Part shown: piece by piece, positions 45,093-58,464 of the stretch
Layout of the letters: each line of letters begins with the position of its first letter
Position numbering within the stretch: the stretch's first letter is position 1
From: Ligustrum vulgare
Taxonomy: Eukaryota; Streptophyta; Magnoliopsida; Lamiales; Oleaceae
Assembly (NCBI GenBank): GCA_963555705.1
Contig: OY743180.1
Span: 43,060,129 to 43,124,128 of the forward strand
Direction of reading: 5' to 3'
Length of the DNA stretch: 64,000 nucleotides
Made by a program: the position numbers and the translations under genes
Notes under the pieces: generated by a model
What the model was told of the DNA's origin: nothing
The model's database searches: none
Seen by the model: only the letters and a program-made list of their open reading frames with translations

Positions 45093-46540
45093 CCTTAAAT
45101 TTGAGGCAATTTTTCTCTTTTTCATTCTTTAAATTTTGGTATTTATAACGTTTTGTAAAAAAAGGTCTTGATATTCTTGAATGTCTTTTTCTTTGAGTAA
45201 AATATTTTCCTTTTTAATGGTGTGAAGGAAGAATTCAAATTAGCTTTGTTTTGCTGACCATATGTAGACCTCATTCTTATGTAATGATGCTTTATGTTAT
45301 CAGTTCTATTCTATGTTCTCCAATTCAAGCAACCAATGAGATGAAAAGGGTAACTGTGAAATTTTTTTGTTGCTTATCAGTTTTATTTACCATCTTTCAG
45401 ATCTACAAACGGTAGATTGTAGATTATTTGTTTGGTCATGAACTAAGAATCCTTCTTTATGCTTATGAATTTATAAAAGTTGAACTCGTCATATGTTGTG
45501 CAAAGTTTGTGTGAAATTATTCATTTGTTTTATTTACAATGTTTTATTCTAGAAGGCAACAAATGGGAAAAAGACTGTGAAAGGAATCTGATTTCAACAT
45601 AGGTATGTTTTGCAAGTAATGTGGGTATGAAATAAATGCTTATTGAAGATTGGATCTTTTGGACATAGAGGGTTTATTATTTAATATGGTGATAGTGTAT
45701 GGTTAGACTTATTTGGAAATTAGAAATATGTTGTTTATTAGACTTAGGAATTTGTTCGTGCTTTACTATTTATAATACATGTTTGCATTAAGATTTTTAT
45801 TTGTTTGTTCTTATGTACACATAGGAGAACATGGGATTTTATATAGAGGGATTAACGTAATTCTTTTTATTTATTGATGTAATGGTTATTAATTAGATTT
45901 GTTTTCTATTTATTGCTGTATTTTTTATTAATTATATTTTGTTTAATTTGTATTTTGGATTGAGAGGCAACATAACTTACGTTTCTACAACGTTCTTAAT
46001 ATGGCTAAATATGTTGGTAATCGAGAAGGTAATTTTTTTGTATTACTTTTTCGTTTTTGGGTGTTGTGGCTGAATGTGGTGCTGATCGATAATTTATCAT
46101 TTGTAATGCAATCTGAAAGTACATTTCGAGTACCCGTGCCGTGGACGAAAGTTCTAATTTGGATAGCAACATTTCTGATATGCTGAATAGACATTACTAA
46201 GGGTTCAATGATGAATGAATCAGGTTAACTAAACTATCTATTTATTGAACACTTTTCATCTAGGCATCAATAATTTGTTGTCTAATATTAGTCCATAACA
46301 TTTTGTTTTATTAGAAGATACAAATTTTCTCATGTGTTATTTGCTTAATTGATATTCCTCTAGTTTAATATGTGCTATTTTTTTTTTAGGCAGATAATGG
46401 ATATTTTTAATTTGTAGGTTTGTATGAGATATTTATTATAGTGGTAATGAAAAAGGTGATTGTAAAATTGTAATTTTTTTCCTTTTGTTTTATCTCTTTT
46501 TTTGGTGCTTCATAGTTTTGGTGGCATAATGTGTTTATTA
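45093..46540. other. Intergenic or Helitron 5' flank
   Basis: AT-rich without recognised coding sequence. It may include the untranslated start of the Helitron, but no defined 5' TC end can be fixed. Confidence 0.4.
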
Positions 46541-49500
46541 TAGGATCCAGAAATTTATATGAAATAACGGTGAAAAAAACTGTAACTTAGGAGAAAATAT
46601 TGGTGGAGTATCAAATAATGGAGATGATAATAAATTTTCAAACAGAGAAATTATATCTCCAATAATTCCTATTGTACCTTACAAATTACCTTCACCTAAT
46701 AATTGTCAATATTGTGGAGCCATTGAAGATTTTTTCCTGAAAGCAAAAACTTTTCTTTCTCGGATGGAACAGTTACATTAAAAACTAATGATGTGCCCAA
46801 TGAAATGTTCTATCTTTTTACATCTTCAAGTCTAGAGAGTAAGCACTTTAGGAAATATATTCGAGGTTATAACAGAAAATTTTCTTTTACATCATTTGGT
46901 GTCAAATATGGTAAAGCTGATTCAATGTTTAGCAAGGGAATTCACACATTTCGAGTTCAAGGACAAATATATCATTGCATCAATGAAATTTTTCCTATGG
47001 GTCACAGACCATCGTATTTACAATTGTATTTCTATGATACTGAAAATGAAGTTGCAAGTCGTTTAAACATCTGTGAAAATCTTGAACCAGTTGTTTTGAG
47101 AAAATTAATTGCCATATTGAATGTAAATCGTTACACACTATTTTTTTAGAAAATTAAGTGATTCTTGATAATTTGAAATCATGTAATAAACATTAAATGT
47201 GATGTAGGATTGGATCAAAGGTAATATAATACTCCTACTATATCCCAAGTTGCTGCTATATTGGTTGATGCTGATCTATCGACAAATATTGTAATGTGTG
47301 ATATTACAATTAATTCTCATTATGGTACTAAATATAATATACATTACTATTTTGACTATAATGGTCCCCCCCCCCAATATCCACCATTATTACCACGTGG
47401 TGAAAACGGTGGCATCAAGGTATTGAAAGAACTAATCCAATGGATTTTGTTCAAATGAGGCGTTCCTTAATGTAAACAATGTAGGTTCAGCTGGAGAATT
47501 ACTGAATCGTGAAAAAAAAGGTGTGTATTTTTTATTTTTATTTTAATATTCTAATTACATTATTGAAAGTAAAATATGGATGAATGTTTGGCTTCTGTTT
47601 TTTTTTTTTTTTAGTTTTGCATGCGAAACCGAAAGCAAGACAAGTATCATGCCATGAATATTATTGTTATATGTTACAGGTAAGTCTATTGTGTTTCATT
47701 ATGGTCATCTGTTGTACCAATTTGTGATTGACATGTATGTTAAGGTTGAAAGTTCAAGATTCGATTATTTTAGAAATGGCCAAAAACAAGCATTCAACTA
47801 GGCCAAATTGTAGGATTTAAAATTAGTCATCATATTGTATTACCGCCTTCTTTTACTGATTGTCCTAGAGATATGACAAAAAGATATAAAGATGCAATGG
47901 TATTAGTTAAGAAATACAGAAAACCTTTTTTTTTTTTTTTTTACAATGAATTGTAACACTAATTGGCCTGAAATTATAGAACAATTAAAATACTTTGACG
48001 AAGTTCAAAATAGAAGTGATTTGGTTGCACTAATATTTAAAGCAAAAGTAGAGGAGTTAAAAAATGATATACAAGAATTTATTTGGTCCAGTTATTGCTT
48101 ATGTATTTGTTATTGAATTTCAGAAAAGAGGTCTTCCACACATTCATCTCTTACTAATATTAAGAGCATATTCCAAAATTTTCCAGAACATGTTGACAAT
48201 ATAGTATCATCTGAATTATCGGATGAATAAGAAAATCCTTATTTATATTCTACTATTGTAAAGCATATGATGCACGGTCCTTGTGGTTTTCTAAATCCAA
48301 ATAACGTATGTATGAAAAAGACAAGAAATGTCACAACCAATATCCTAAGAGTTATTGTTCAGAAACATCTTTGGATGAGAACTCATACCCTCAATATATA
48401 AAAAAAAAAAAGAGTAAAAGTTAGAAATCATTTTCTAGATAATAGATTGGTAGTACCATATAATCCATATTTCTTAGCTAAATATAATTGTCATATTAAT
48501 GTTGAGATTTGTTTCTCTATTAAAGTTGTAAATATTTATATAAATACGTTTATAAAGGGCATGATAAAGTACATGTTTCTATTAACATTAAATAGCCAAC
48601 AGGAAATATCGATGAAATTAAGAATTTTCAGTCTGCTAGATGGATTTCACCACATGAAGCTATTTGGAGACTATATGCTTTTCCAATGTTCGATATGAGC
48701 CCATCTGTTGTTTCAATGACGCTACATCTTGAAAATAGACAAACAATAAATTACAAGGAAAAACAATGATTTAAATGCAGTGGTAAAAAAATAATTTTTG
48801 CAAAAAACAATGCTCACAGAATTTTTCTTTTTAAATACTATAGATACAAATGCTAGAAAATTGTTATACAGACAAATCCTCAAGCAATATGTTCGAAATC
48901 AAAATGGAAGATTGAAGCCAAAGAAAAAAGGGTACTGTCATTGGAAGAATTGTTGTCGCAAATCCTTTTGAAAGTGAGAGTTATTATTTATGGTTGCTTT
49001 TAAATCATGTAAAAGGTCCAACATCTTTTCATGATCTAAAAACAGTGAATGGTAATATTGTTACATCTTTTCGTGAAGTAGCATTATTAAGAGGTCTATT
49101 ATTTGGGAATAAAAATAAGAACTTTGTTTAGCAGAAGCATGTACTTATGCTATGCCAAATTGTTTGCGAATATTATTTGATATTGTTTTAGCTTTATGTT
49201 GTCCGAATGATCCAAAAGATTTATGGAACAAATTTCAGTCGTTCATGATAGAAGATTACTTACACAACAATGCAAGTTTACAACAGGCTCACATTAAAGC
49301 ATTACAATCTATAGATAGATTTTTAGATTCAATGGGAAAATAAGTTAAAGATTATAATTTAGTTACATATGATGTGAATGTTGGACAAGAAGAGATATTA
49401 GAATGTTTACTTAATGATGAACTTCAAATACACATTTCAGAAGATGATATTGCTTGCGTAGAAAAACTAAATGCTGAACAAAGAATTGCTTATAATTCTA

Positions 49501-50824
49501 TTTTAGAGAAAAATTTTCTGATGTTGGAGATTTGTTTTTCATTGATAGACCTAGCGGTACATGTAAGACATTTCATTATCGAGCATTAATTTCAAGGGTT
49601 AGATCTAAAAAACTTATAGCTCTGGAAACAGCATAATCTAGAGTCCCTGGTGTGTGATTACCCGATGAATAAACAACTCTTTCGGTTAGTAAACAATCTG
49701 CATTAGCCGAATTATATAGAAGTGCTCAATTGATTATTTGGGAGGAGACTCCAATGATGGATGCCACAGCAATTGAAGCTTTAGATAAAATGTTATGAGA
49801 TGTTCACAATAATGATGTGCCATTTGGTGGAAAATAGTTGTTTTAGGTGGAGATTTCCGTCAAATACTTCCTGTTGTTCCACGTGGGACTGAAGAGGACA
49901 TTATTGCTGTAAGTTTTGTGAATTCATATATTTGGCCATTTGTTCGAAAATTCAAATTGTGTCAAAACATGAAAGCAAATTTAAGTCCAAATTTCTCAAA
50001 TTATTTATTACGAATTGGTAATGGAACAAATCCTGCTCATACATTCAACATGATTATACTTTCACCAAAAATTACTATAAATTATGAAAATGATATAGTA
50101 TCAATTGAGCAACTAATAAACATAGTTTTTCCACATTTACATGATTATTTTACAAACTTGCATTACATAATTAATCGTGTTATGTTAACTCCCAAAAATG
50201 AAGAAGTTGATTAAATAAATAGTACTCTTATTGAACGCTTCCCAGGTGATAGTCCAATATATTACAGTTATGATGAACCTCTAGATAAAACCAATGGACA
50301 TATACATGAAGACTTCTTTAATACTCCAAGTCCTAATGGAATTCCACCTCATCAGTTAAGCTTAAAAATAAATTGCCCTATTATATACTACGTAACATTA
50401 ATCCCGCAGAAGACCTATGTAATGGAACAAGATTAATATGCAAAAATTTTGAAAACAAATATTATCGGTGCAGAAGCAGCAAAAGGTGAATACAAAGGAA
50501 AAAAGAGTATTTCTACCTAGAATTCCTTTTTTCCCTCTAGAAAGTGATAAAAATATATTCTTATTCAAAATAACTCAATTTCCTGTTAGATCATATTTTT
50601 CCATGACAATAAATAAAGAACATGGACAAACTTTAGAATTTGCTGGGTTATATCTTCCTGAACCTATATTTTCGCATGGACAATTGTATGTAGCTTTATC
50701 TAGAGCAAGAACTGCAAAATGTATTAAAATTCTTGTAAAACCAATTAACAATAAAAAATCACATGTTAAATGTACTAAAAATGTTGTCTATCATGAGATC
50801 TTTGATGCAATACAAAAATTATAA
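46540..50824 (+). pseudogene. Degenerate autonomous Helitron Rep-helicase
   Basis: Blocks in Helitron order on the plus strand. First is an N-terminal domain (46690-47149) with CQYCGAI, then FSFTSFGVKYGKADSMFSKG, TFRVQGQIYHCINE and YLQLYFYDTENEVASRLN. A linker (47215-47458) reads TISQVAAILVDADLSTNIVM. The Rep region (47860-48560) has PRDMTKRYKDAM, then EFQKRGLPHIHLLL with the HxH metal site; the tyrosine region is degenerate. The helicase (48940-50824) has YYLWLLLNHVKGPTSFHDLK, LNAEQRIAYNSI, a Walker A reduced to RPSGTCKT, LIIWEETPM as Walker B, and MTINKEHGQTLEF with SHGQLYVALSRA near the end. Many stops and frameshifts are present, so it is inactive. No hairpin/CTRR terminus was located. 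Confidence 0.88.
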
Positions 50825-51343
50825 ACTCTAATTTCACTTCAACAGGTACATTTAGTTTTTCTAATGTACTTTTCGACATAATTTTTACATGACGGTCTCT
50901 TCACTACTTGTTATACATTATGGTTGCATATTTTCACAGGTTGAACTGCTAGAATTTTTGGCTGACTTTTTCGGCTTCTTCAAAAGGTATCACAAAAATT
51001 ATTTCATTTTCTAATCATAAAGGCTTCAATAAATTAGTTATTTTGTTTACAAAAAATCTACAGTTTTACACTTGCTATTTACAACACCTTATTGTAGAAA
51101 CACAACAATTGTTAAACTCTGAATTTTACTACGATATTCATACTTTAATTGTAGACCAGTTAGATGTCCAATCCAAACAAATTTATCATGTCTTTTAGCC
51201 AAAAAAATGATTCTATTAATGATTAATAGTTTCTTTTTTAAAAATTCTCTACATTTAGGATCAAACTGAATTATATAAAAATGTTACAAATCAATCTTTT
51301 CTATGTTTGCAACATTCTTTATTTTAAAAATATCATATCCTTG
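50825..51343. other. Non-coding stretch between the Helitron and the solo LTR
   Basis: AT-rich; probably Helitron 3' sequence. No terminal hairpin with CTRR could be assigned with confidence. Confidence 0.4.
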
Positions 51344-51348
51344 TGTGG

Positions 51349-52484
51349 TGTAACCACCCGATTTCTAAGTACCTGGTTCGTCATGTCATCGTCTCGCCTA
51401 ACTTTTAAAATAACGATTTTAGCGGAAAAATAATAAAAAAATTTGTGCTTTGCAACATTTAAATAAAACCAAATGGTGAATAAAATTTAATAATTTTTGA
51501 ATTTCTTGAAACAACAATTGAAATAGCTCATTATTATTCTAAATAAGAAATCATTTAATATAGATATAAAATTTGTTAGCATTTAAAAATTGAACATGAA
51601 TAAAATAAATTTTCTAATATTTAATTATTATTGCCACCACGTCCATCCCTCGACTCCATCTCTGATATCTACAAATGTTTTTAAAAAAGGAATGAGCATT
51701 TCGAAAGAAATACTCAGTAAACTCATCGCCAATAATTAATTTACAAAATAATTGAACACAAAATTATGCAACTGATACAGTGATCACATCATCATAATTC
51801 ATAGGCTCTTTAAAAAAATCATAGGGTGTGAGTAGTCTCGTCTCATGCATTAAAGCATTTAAATTATACATAACCACATTCTGATTTTTATCTCATAAGA
51901 GATATTCTTGTCTCATGCATCAAAGCATTTAGATCACGTAAAGTACACATAAAACATGTAATTATAATTTAAACTAATTAGTGAGTGCGAGTCTACCTTA
52001 AATTCGCGAGTTTGTTGAGCGGGAAAAACGTCAATCTTCTAAACGTCCAAACGCCTCGTCTAGCCAATAGATAAAATAAATCTTAAACTAATATTTTTGG
52101 GATTTTAAGATTTTTAAAACGAAAGAGTTTTTAAAAGAAAAGATTAGGGTTTAAATTGAAAATCTAACATAGTTGGGACCAAAATAGATGATTTTGAAAA
52201 CTATTGGACCAAATCATACGTTTTAAATATCTTGGGGACTAATTAATTTATTTTAAAAGTTCAGGGATATATCAAAATATTTTAAAATAAAGAGACTGAA
52301 ATAAATACTTTTTAAAAATAAAGGGCTGACATAAAATATTTGCAAAGCTTTGGACTAAAATACCAAACTTTAGAAAGTTAGGGGCTGAACTTTAACACTT
52401 TTAAAAGATAATAGGACCAAAATAAAAATATTTTAAAATGTGGGGAATAAAGGGAAAGTTTAATAATCAAAACATTTAAAATCT

Positions 52485-52543
<59 letters not shown>

Positions 52544-53616
52544 ACTTCGACACCAAGAGAGGAGAAGAGAGGGACGATCGGCGAGGGCTTCGCCTTCTCC
52601 ATTCCGAGACCACGGCCGGCTTTGTGCAGGCAGCGTGTCGCCGTTGACTGGCAGCAAGGAGTGTGGGTGTACAAGGGGGAATTTTGGGTGAATTTGGTTC
52701 AAGAACAAAGGGCCGGGATTGGATTGGAGCTGCGATTTCCGGTGGAACTCCGGTCGAAACTTCAAGGTAAGGATCGGGTTACTATGTTTCTTGGTTTTGG
52801 GTTTTAAATCTGGCTTGGGCAGTGGGCAATTTTGACAGATTAGTTGGTTCGGCTATGGTGTCATTGTGAAATCCGATTCTTGTGGGTTGAGGATGCAAGT
52901 GTTAAAATAGAGTTTGGTATTACAGTGGTTGTGACTTGATTTCTTGAAGATGGTGGTATGAGAGGCTTGAATCTCGATGGATTTTTTGATGGGCAGATTT
53001 TTGGGAACGAGGTTGATGGTGGTAAATTCTTTGGCTTCCATTACATGGTTTTGGTCTTACTTGAGGAAGGCAATGGTATTCATCGTGAAACTTGGTTTGA
53101 TTGTGATTTTTGTGCATGAATTGAAATTGGGGAATATAGGTGTATATATGGATTGGTATGAGAGGTGTTATAGTTGAAATAGAATTTTGAATATGGAAAC
53201 ATTTGATTTAGAATATGATTGTGCAAACTTGGGATACAAGAAATCGAGTGCAAATAAAATACCTTTAAAAATAATTATTTAAAAGATAAGACTTGGATTA
53301 AAAATAAATTTGGATAATATTAAAATTGAACTTTGAAACTTTAGACTTAAAATAATTCGAATTTAAAATAAATAATAATTTTGGAGCTTAAATAAATTTG
53401 GACTTGAACAATATTTTAAAATTATGAAATTTGGCTAGGAAATCGAATTGGATTCAAATAATATTTTATTTGATCGAAATAATCAACATGGCTAGACGAA
53501 CATGGCTAGACGAACACGTTTTTAGTTTTTTTAAAAATAAGTGAAATTATAGCGACACGTTTTTAATAAATTAAATAATTATTTTATAATCAATTACAAA
53601 ATTCTCGGTCGCTACA
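51349..53616 (-). mobile_element. Solo LTR related to element A (inverted, 2268 bp)
   Basis: The minus strand starts TGTAGCGACCGAGAATTTT and ends AAATCGGGTGGTTACA, like element A (TGTAGCAACCAAGAATTTTT to ATTCGGGTCGTCACA), and its length is nearly equal. TGTGG occurs on both sides (51344-51348, 53617-53621). No internal region remains, so it likely arose by LTR-LTR recombination. It contains a CT microsatellite. I compared only the end regions in detail. Confidence 0.82.
52493..52539. repeat. CT dinucleotide microsatellite
   Basis: About 23 CT repeats inside the solo LTR; neighbouring ORFs with Arg-Glu runs derive from it. Confidence 0.95.
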
Positions 53617-53621
53617 TGTGG

Positions 53622-54055
53622 GGTTAATAAGTTTCATTATTTATGTTAATCTAAAACTTAAGCTTATTTTCTTGGTAGATTCCAAGTGTGGAGCTAACAT
53701 TTTAGTGTCTCGCGTTGGATTGAGAAATTACAGAGCAGGTAGGTTCTTTTCTTTGCGTTTGCAAAAATACCCAATTTTTTGTATCAGAACTGAAACTTAC
53801 TTCATTTTCAAAAATCACTAAAAAATACTTCAATTTTCTTTTTACTGAAAAATATTGTTTTCACACAACTTTTAAAGTATCACAACATGATATTTATGAT
53901 ACTTTCAAATTTTTGACATCATAACCTGAAACTTCATCAAATGTTTATGATACTTTTGGTGGAATTTTAGTATCACAATTTGATACTTTACAAAAATTTT
54001 ATGATACTTTATTTTAGTCATAAGATCAAACACTTCTCATGCACTATTCTCTACA
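53622..54055. other. Non-coding stretch right of the solo LTR
   Basis: AT-rich; repeated TATCACAA/GATACTTT phrases near 53870-54010. No gene recognised. Confidence 0.45.
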
Positions 54056-54059
54056 TTTT

Positions 54060-54480
54060 CAGGTATCGTCCACAACCATCATCATCATTGCCAAACACAA
54101 GCATCAGAAGCATCCCTATTTGGCTCGAGAAGTGGATCTATTATCTCATCAACTCGACCTTTCAGAAATCTAGTCAATTGCAAGTGCAGCCTAATTAATC
54201 TCACTGTAAGCTCGAGAAAAATCATGTACTTTCATTATTGTGGTGATTTCTATAAGTACCACCCGAAACTGTAAACATCATTTTTATCAGAAAGATGGAA
54301 ATTTTGATGGTATTGAGGATCTACATAGCCATGAGTCACTTGAGGTGCTGTGGAAATATAGGAATCATCTGTCATGCCAAATCTTGAAAGATCAAAGTCT
54401 GTGACTTTTGAAATTGTAATATGATAATATATTACTCGATTTGATGTCTCTGTGGTAAATCAGAGGATTCATATCTGAGG
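54060..54480 (-). pseudogene. Receptor-like protein kinase fragment
   Basis: The minus strand reads SSDMNPLIYHRDIKSSNIL (catalytic loop HRDIKSSN), then, after a small frame change, DFDLSRFGMTDDSYISTAPQ and VTHGYVDPQYHQNFHLSDKN followed by DVYSFG. Here the DFG motif is DFD. Further downstream GRVDEIIDPLLEPNRDASDAC matches a later C-lobe segment. This is the layout of plant WAK/LRK10-like receptor kinases. The ATP-binding lobe and transmembrane part are absent, and the pieces are separated by frameshifts and about 70 bp of unmatched sequence. It may be a captured exon set or a decayed gene. Confidence 0.75.
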
Positions 54481-54720
54481 ATTGGAATTGGTGGTTTGGG
54501 GAGTGGATGATAGGGATGGAATAATGTGGAGGCGACAGAAGGCGGGCGGGAAGATTGCATGGAGGTGATGGAAGGTGGGCGGGAAGAAGATAAGCAACAT
54601 TGTCGGGCAAAGAAGATGACAGTACACATTTTTCAGAAAAAAATTTAAGACGGTAATTTTACAATTAACCCTAAAAAGGTAGTATGAAGTGTAATTATCC
54701 CTTCCTTTAATGTTTATCAA

Positions 54721-55265
54721 ACTGAATATTATCTAAAGGGAAGTTCCACTAACTTTGCCATGATAAAAATATGACATATTGCAACACCAACACAACAACA
54801 AAACTTGTTATATTATTTCAAATTCAATTTGGTCAATGCAACCTCTCACAAAACCAAAAATAAATTTAAAATCTGTAGCAATAATTTAAAGACTAGCTCG
54901 TAAGGTTTCATGTCGAGCTTCAAAGAGAACATTGCACTCAAATAGTCGCGAACATCTTCAATTGCTTATTTTCTTATAATTTGTGGTTGTTTGCATTAGT
55001 TTTCTTGTTCTCATTATTAACACATTATATTGTTGGTTTGGTTTCAAAATCTTATTCTTTTAACATGTTTATTTTATTTTCGCTTTCAATGTATTCGGCA
55101 AATATATGAGGTGCCCCAAAATTCTAAAGGCTTATGGATGAAGTAGTTGCCCCTTTTGGATTATCAGCACTGAAGACTATTAATGTCAAAAAAGTAAAGC
55201 TCAAGATTGGAGGTAATTCTTTTTTATTTCTTTTTGGAATTTTAGGCTGATGAAAGTCAAACATA
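54721..55265. other. Intergenic sequence left of element D
   Basis: No firm gene. Between 55100 and 55265 short open stretches are separated by GGTAATTC...TTTTAGG, which could be an intron, so element D may have landed in a decayed gene. I do not recognise the family. Confidence 0.35.
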
Positions 55266-55270
55266 GACGT

Positions 55271-56051
55271 TGTTGTTTATCGTGCTGACGTGGATTCAAT
55301 ATGTTGACCTCAACTTAAAATGGCAGCGGGTTTATTAAGACCAAGGTGATTCGATGCCGAGGTGATTTTATGCCGAGGTGAGTTTGTGACCGACCTCAAC
55401 TTGGAGGGAGAGGTGATTTCCCAAAATCGAGGTGATAAGTTGCCGAGGTGATTTTGGAACCGACCTCCACTTAAAGAGAGAGGTGATTTGCCATGAAATA
55501 GGTGACTTGATGCCGATGTGATGTTGACCGAGGTGAATTCCGAGCGTGGTGAGACTGGTGGCGCTGCTAAAACATCAAATCAGCCGTATTTATGTGTCAG
55601 TAATTATGATTGTTTGTGAAATATCAGTATAATCATCTGTGACATGTTGCCAGCAATTTCAGTAGTCATTGTCAGTCACATACTGCAGACGTGATATGTT
55701 GTAATGATTATGTTTAAATTCCTCAACTACTATAAATAGAAGGAGTAAATGCTCATTAAAGGGCGGGTGATATAAAAAAAAATCTCTCCAAACTCTTGCT
55801 ATTTGATTTCGTTAATTCGACATGGCTATCAGATCGGTATCGAACTGGACGTGAATTTGTGTAACTTTGATCTCAGTTCGCTTTCGATCTGTTACCTTTC
55901 CTATTTCTTATAATATCTTGAACTTTATTACAACAACGATCATTTAATTAAAGAGCTGCATACTTAGACAAATTAATCAAAGACATACAATCCATCTATC
56001 AATTCAAAAGTTTATACTACTTTTATTTGTTGACAAAAAGAGACGTCAACA
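55271..56051 (+). repeat. 5' LTR of element D
   Basis: TG...CA ends. TATAAATA at 55731-55738 is a likely TATA box. The U3 part contains many CGAGGTGA / GACCGACCTC phrases, also used in the internal array at 58976-59145. The 3' copy has one extra unit. Confidence 0.93.
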
Positions 56052-56072
56052 AATTGGCGCTAGAAGGAGGGT
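56052..56072 (+). promoter_or_regulatory. Primer-binding region of element D
   Basis: AATTGGCGCTAGAAGGAGGG directly follows the LTR end; TGGCGC fits the CCA-end pairing of a tRNA primer. Confidence 0.7.
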
Positions 56073-56117
56073 CCGTATCCTTGTATTCAGCAATCACATA
56101 CTTGCTCCTGCATCATA

Positions 56118-57663
56118 ATGAGTAACAGGCAAAATTCAGGGAGTCACCGGCCACATCGTGGTGAAGATTCGCAAGGGAATTCCCATATGTTCGGGAGGTC
56201 TGCCATTTCGCGACCCCCAATGGAGGACAACATGAGAATGGTCCTAGATCGACTTGATAGGATGCAAGGAGAAATGGAAGAGATGAGGAGAAATCAAGAT
56301 CGAGGTCGTTACCAAGAGGAGCATGAGGTGCAATCACAACTACAAAGATTCGATGGACGCTCACATTTCGAAGAACAACAAACTGGACGCTCTAACAACA
56401 CAAGGAGTGCTGTAGGAGAAAGCACACCTTATGTACGGAGTCAAAAATCCCTGAGTTGGATGGGACCGAATCAAGAAAGAAGGGGTGAAAAAGGAGAGGA
56501 GAGTAAGGCTAGACGGACTAAGGGACATGGGGACAAATCTCCGATGAAGAAAGTGAACCCAGAAAACCAGCCGGCTGGCAGCTCGACTCTTCACTTTGGT
56601 CAGCCACCGACTCTTTCGTCAAGCAAACCAGATCAAACTGAAGTTGAGCAATTGAAGAAAAGACTGTCTGACCTGGAGGCGAAACAAGAAGGGTTGGGAT
56701 CAACAGAACCATCTACCAAGAGGGCATCACCTTTCACGGAGATTATATTGTCACAACCTCTGCCTGGAAAAATGAAGATGCCTCATCTCGCCGGGTACAA
56801 TGGAGAGACTGATCCGGTTTCGCATCTGGATCAATACATGTCATGGATGGAGCTTCAAGGGGCAAGCGATGCAATAATATGCAGGGCTTTTCCTTTAACT
56901 CTTGGGGACCGGGCCCAAGGTGGTTCCGCAATATATCTCAGCACTCCATATCAAGTTGGTCTCAGCTAAGTGGCCAATTCTTAAAGCAATTCATGGGGTC
57001 AAAAATTCCGACCACACCGAAGGAGAGATTGGTAACCATCAGACAGGAGAAGGATGAATCGCTAAAGAATTACTTGAGCCGCTTTAATAGACAGATCATG
57101 GGAATGGAAAGAATATCGGATGACGCGCTTCTCATGGCTGTTCTGTCAGGCCTACAAACGCAGACTCGTTTCTGGTGGTCAGTACATGAGGATGGACCTC
57201 GCACGTACCAGGAGTTTCTTAACAGGGCAGAGAAGTTTATTAACGCCGAGGAGGCGTCAGGTCCCAAAGAAAGTCATCACAATACAGCTGCGATGTCAGA
57301 CAAGAAGGAAAGCAAGGATGATAAGAAAGAATTCAAAAGAAATACTTTTGGGAAAAAGAGAGATTACAAACCAACGGATAGGTTCCGTCCGTACAATCCT
57401 GAACAGATAGGTGAGCTCACCCCATTAAATGCGTCAACTGAGGTCATTTTCATGAATGAGAAAGACAAGGGGATTATTCCGCCGGCCAGGCCGATAAAGC
57501 AGAGCCCGAGTAACTTGGACTCATCCCGATATTGCAAATACCACAGGTCAGTGGGACACACCACGGACGAATGCCGAAATTTGAGATTCGAAATTGACAG
57601 GTTAATAAAGAGGGGGAGCTTACAAGAATATGCTGCTGACCCACGGGATTTAGGAAGGTAATT
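56118..57663 (+). pseudogene. gag of element D, frameshifted
   Basis: ATG 56118 opens a charged N-terminal region, then a capsid segment with PLPGKMKMPHLAGYNGETDP and VSHLDQYMSWMELQGASDAI. A one-base change near 56915 shifts the frame; it continues as RWFRNISQHSISSWSQLSGQ and FLKQFMGSKI, ending with a basic region and the knuckle CKYHRSVGHTTDEC (about 57532-57573). This matches Tat/Retand-type gag. Stop at 57661. Confidence 0.88.
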
Positions 57664-57697
57664 CAAACAGCAGGAGAAGTACGCAATCCACCATGGA

Positions 57698-58245
57698 ATG
57701 GAGCCCCGTGGCAAAGACCGGCCTGATGAAATCCGTACAATTGTGAGCGGAAATCAAGTCCAGATCGGGTCAAAGAGGAAGAGACGAGAATTCGCCCGAG
57801 AGGCTCGAAATAGCTATCAGATATGTAGTCATGCAATCACGCCAGACGATTCGGAGTCCTTCAGTTTCTCTGAGGAAGACGTCAGGGGGTGCTCCAACCA
57901 CATTCAGATGCTTTGATGATCACAATGCCGGTGAGCGGAATAAAGATCCATAGGACACTGGTGGATGACGGCAGCGCTGTGAATGTGTTTTACTGGAAGA
58001 CCTTTGAAAAAATGGGAATTGACCCGTGTAGCTTACGGCCTAGGAGGACAAGGATTCAAGGTTTCACGGGTGACTACATCTGCCCAAAAGGAGAAATATC
58101 GTTACTCGTGGAACTGGGGACAGGGTCTTGTCAGAGACGCGTAATTGCCGATTTTGTGGTCGTGGACGTTATGACGAACTACAATGCCATACTGGGAAGG
58201 CCAATCCTCCACGAGCTCAAGACAGTAGCTTCAATTTTTGTCTAA
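57698..58245 (+). pseudogene. Retropepsin (protease) of element D
   Basis: After a frame change near 57890 the sequence reads TLVDDGSAVNVFYWKTFEKM, the aspartic protease active site in its plant Gypsy form (DDGS), then a flap-like GFTGDYICPKGEISL and YNAILGRPILHELK. Translation stops at 58245, and about 200 bp of weak continuation follows. No RT follows, so the pol gene ends here. Confidence 0.85.
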
Positions 58246-58464
58246 AATTCCCTACACCACACGGAGTGGCTACCGTAAGGGGGGATCAAAGAGCTGCGCG
58301 GGAGTGCAATTTAGGCTTTGCTTCCAACAACGTCCAAATGGCGAAAGAAGGGAGCCCCATTGTGAAATCGAATGTGAATACTTTTTGATGCCAACCGAGA
58401 TATGTAATCAAATGAATGAAAAGTTTAATGTTTCAAAGTGTGCAAATCTGAATGGATAATTTCG

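Noticed and set aside
45985..46194. Short ORFs on both strands before the Helitron
   Set aside because: Overlapping mirror ORFs with no domain or conservation evidence.
52483..52765. ORFs around the CT microsatellite
   Set aside because: Low-complexity Arg-Glu runs inside a solo LTR.
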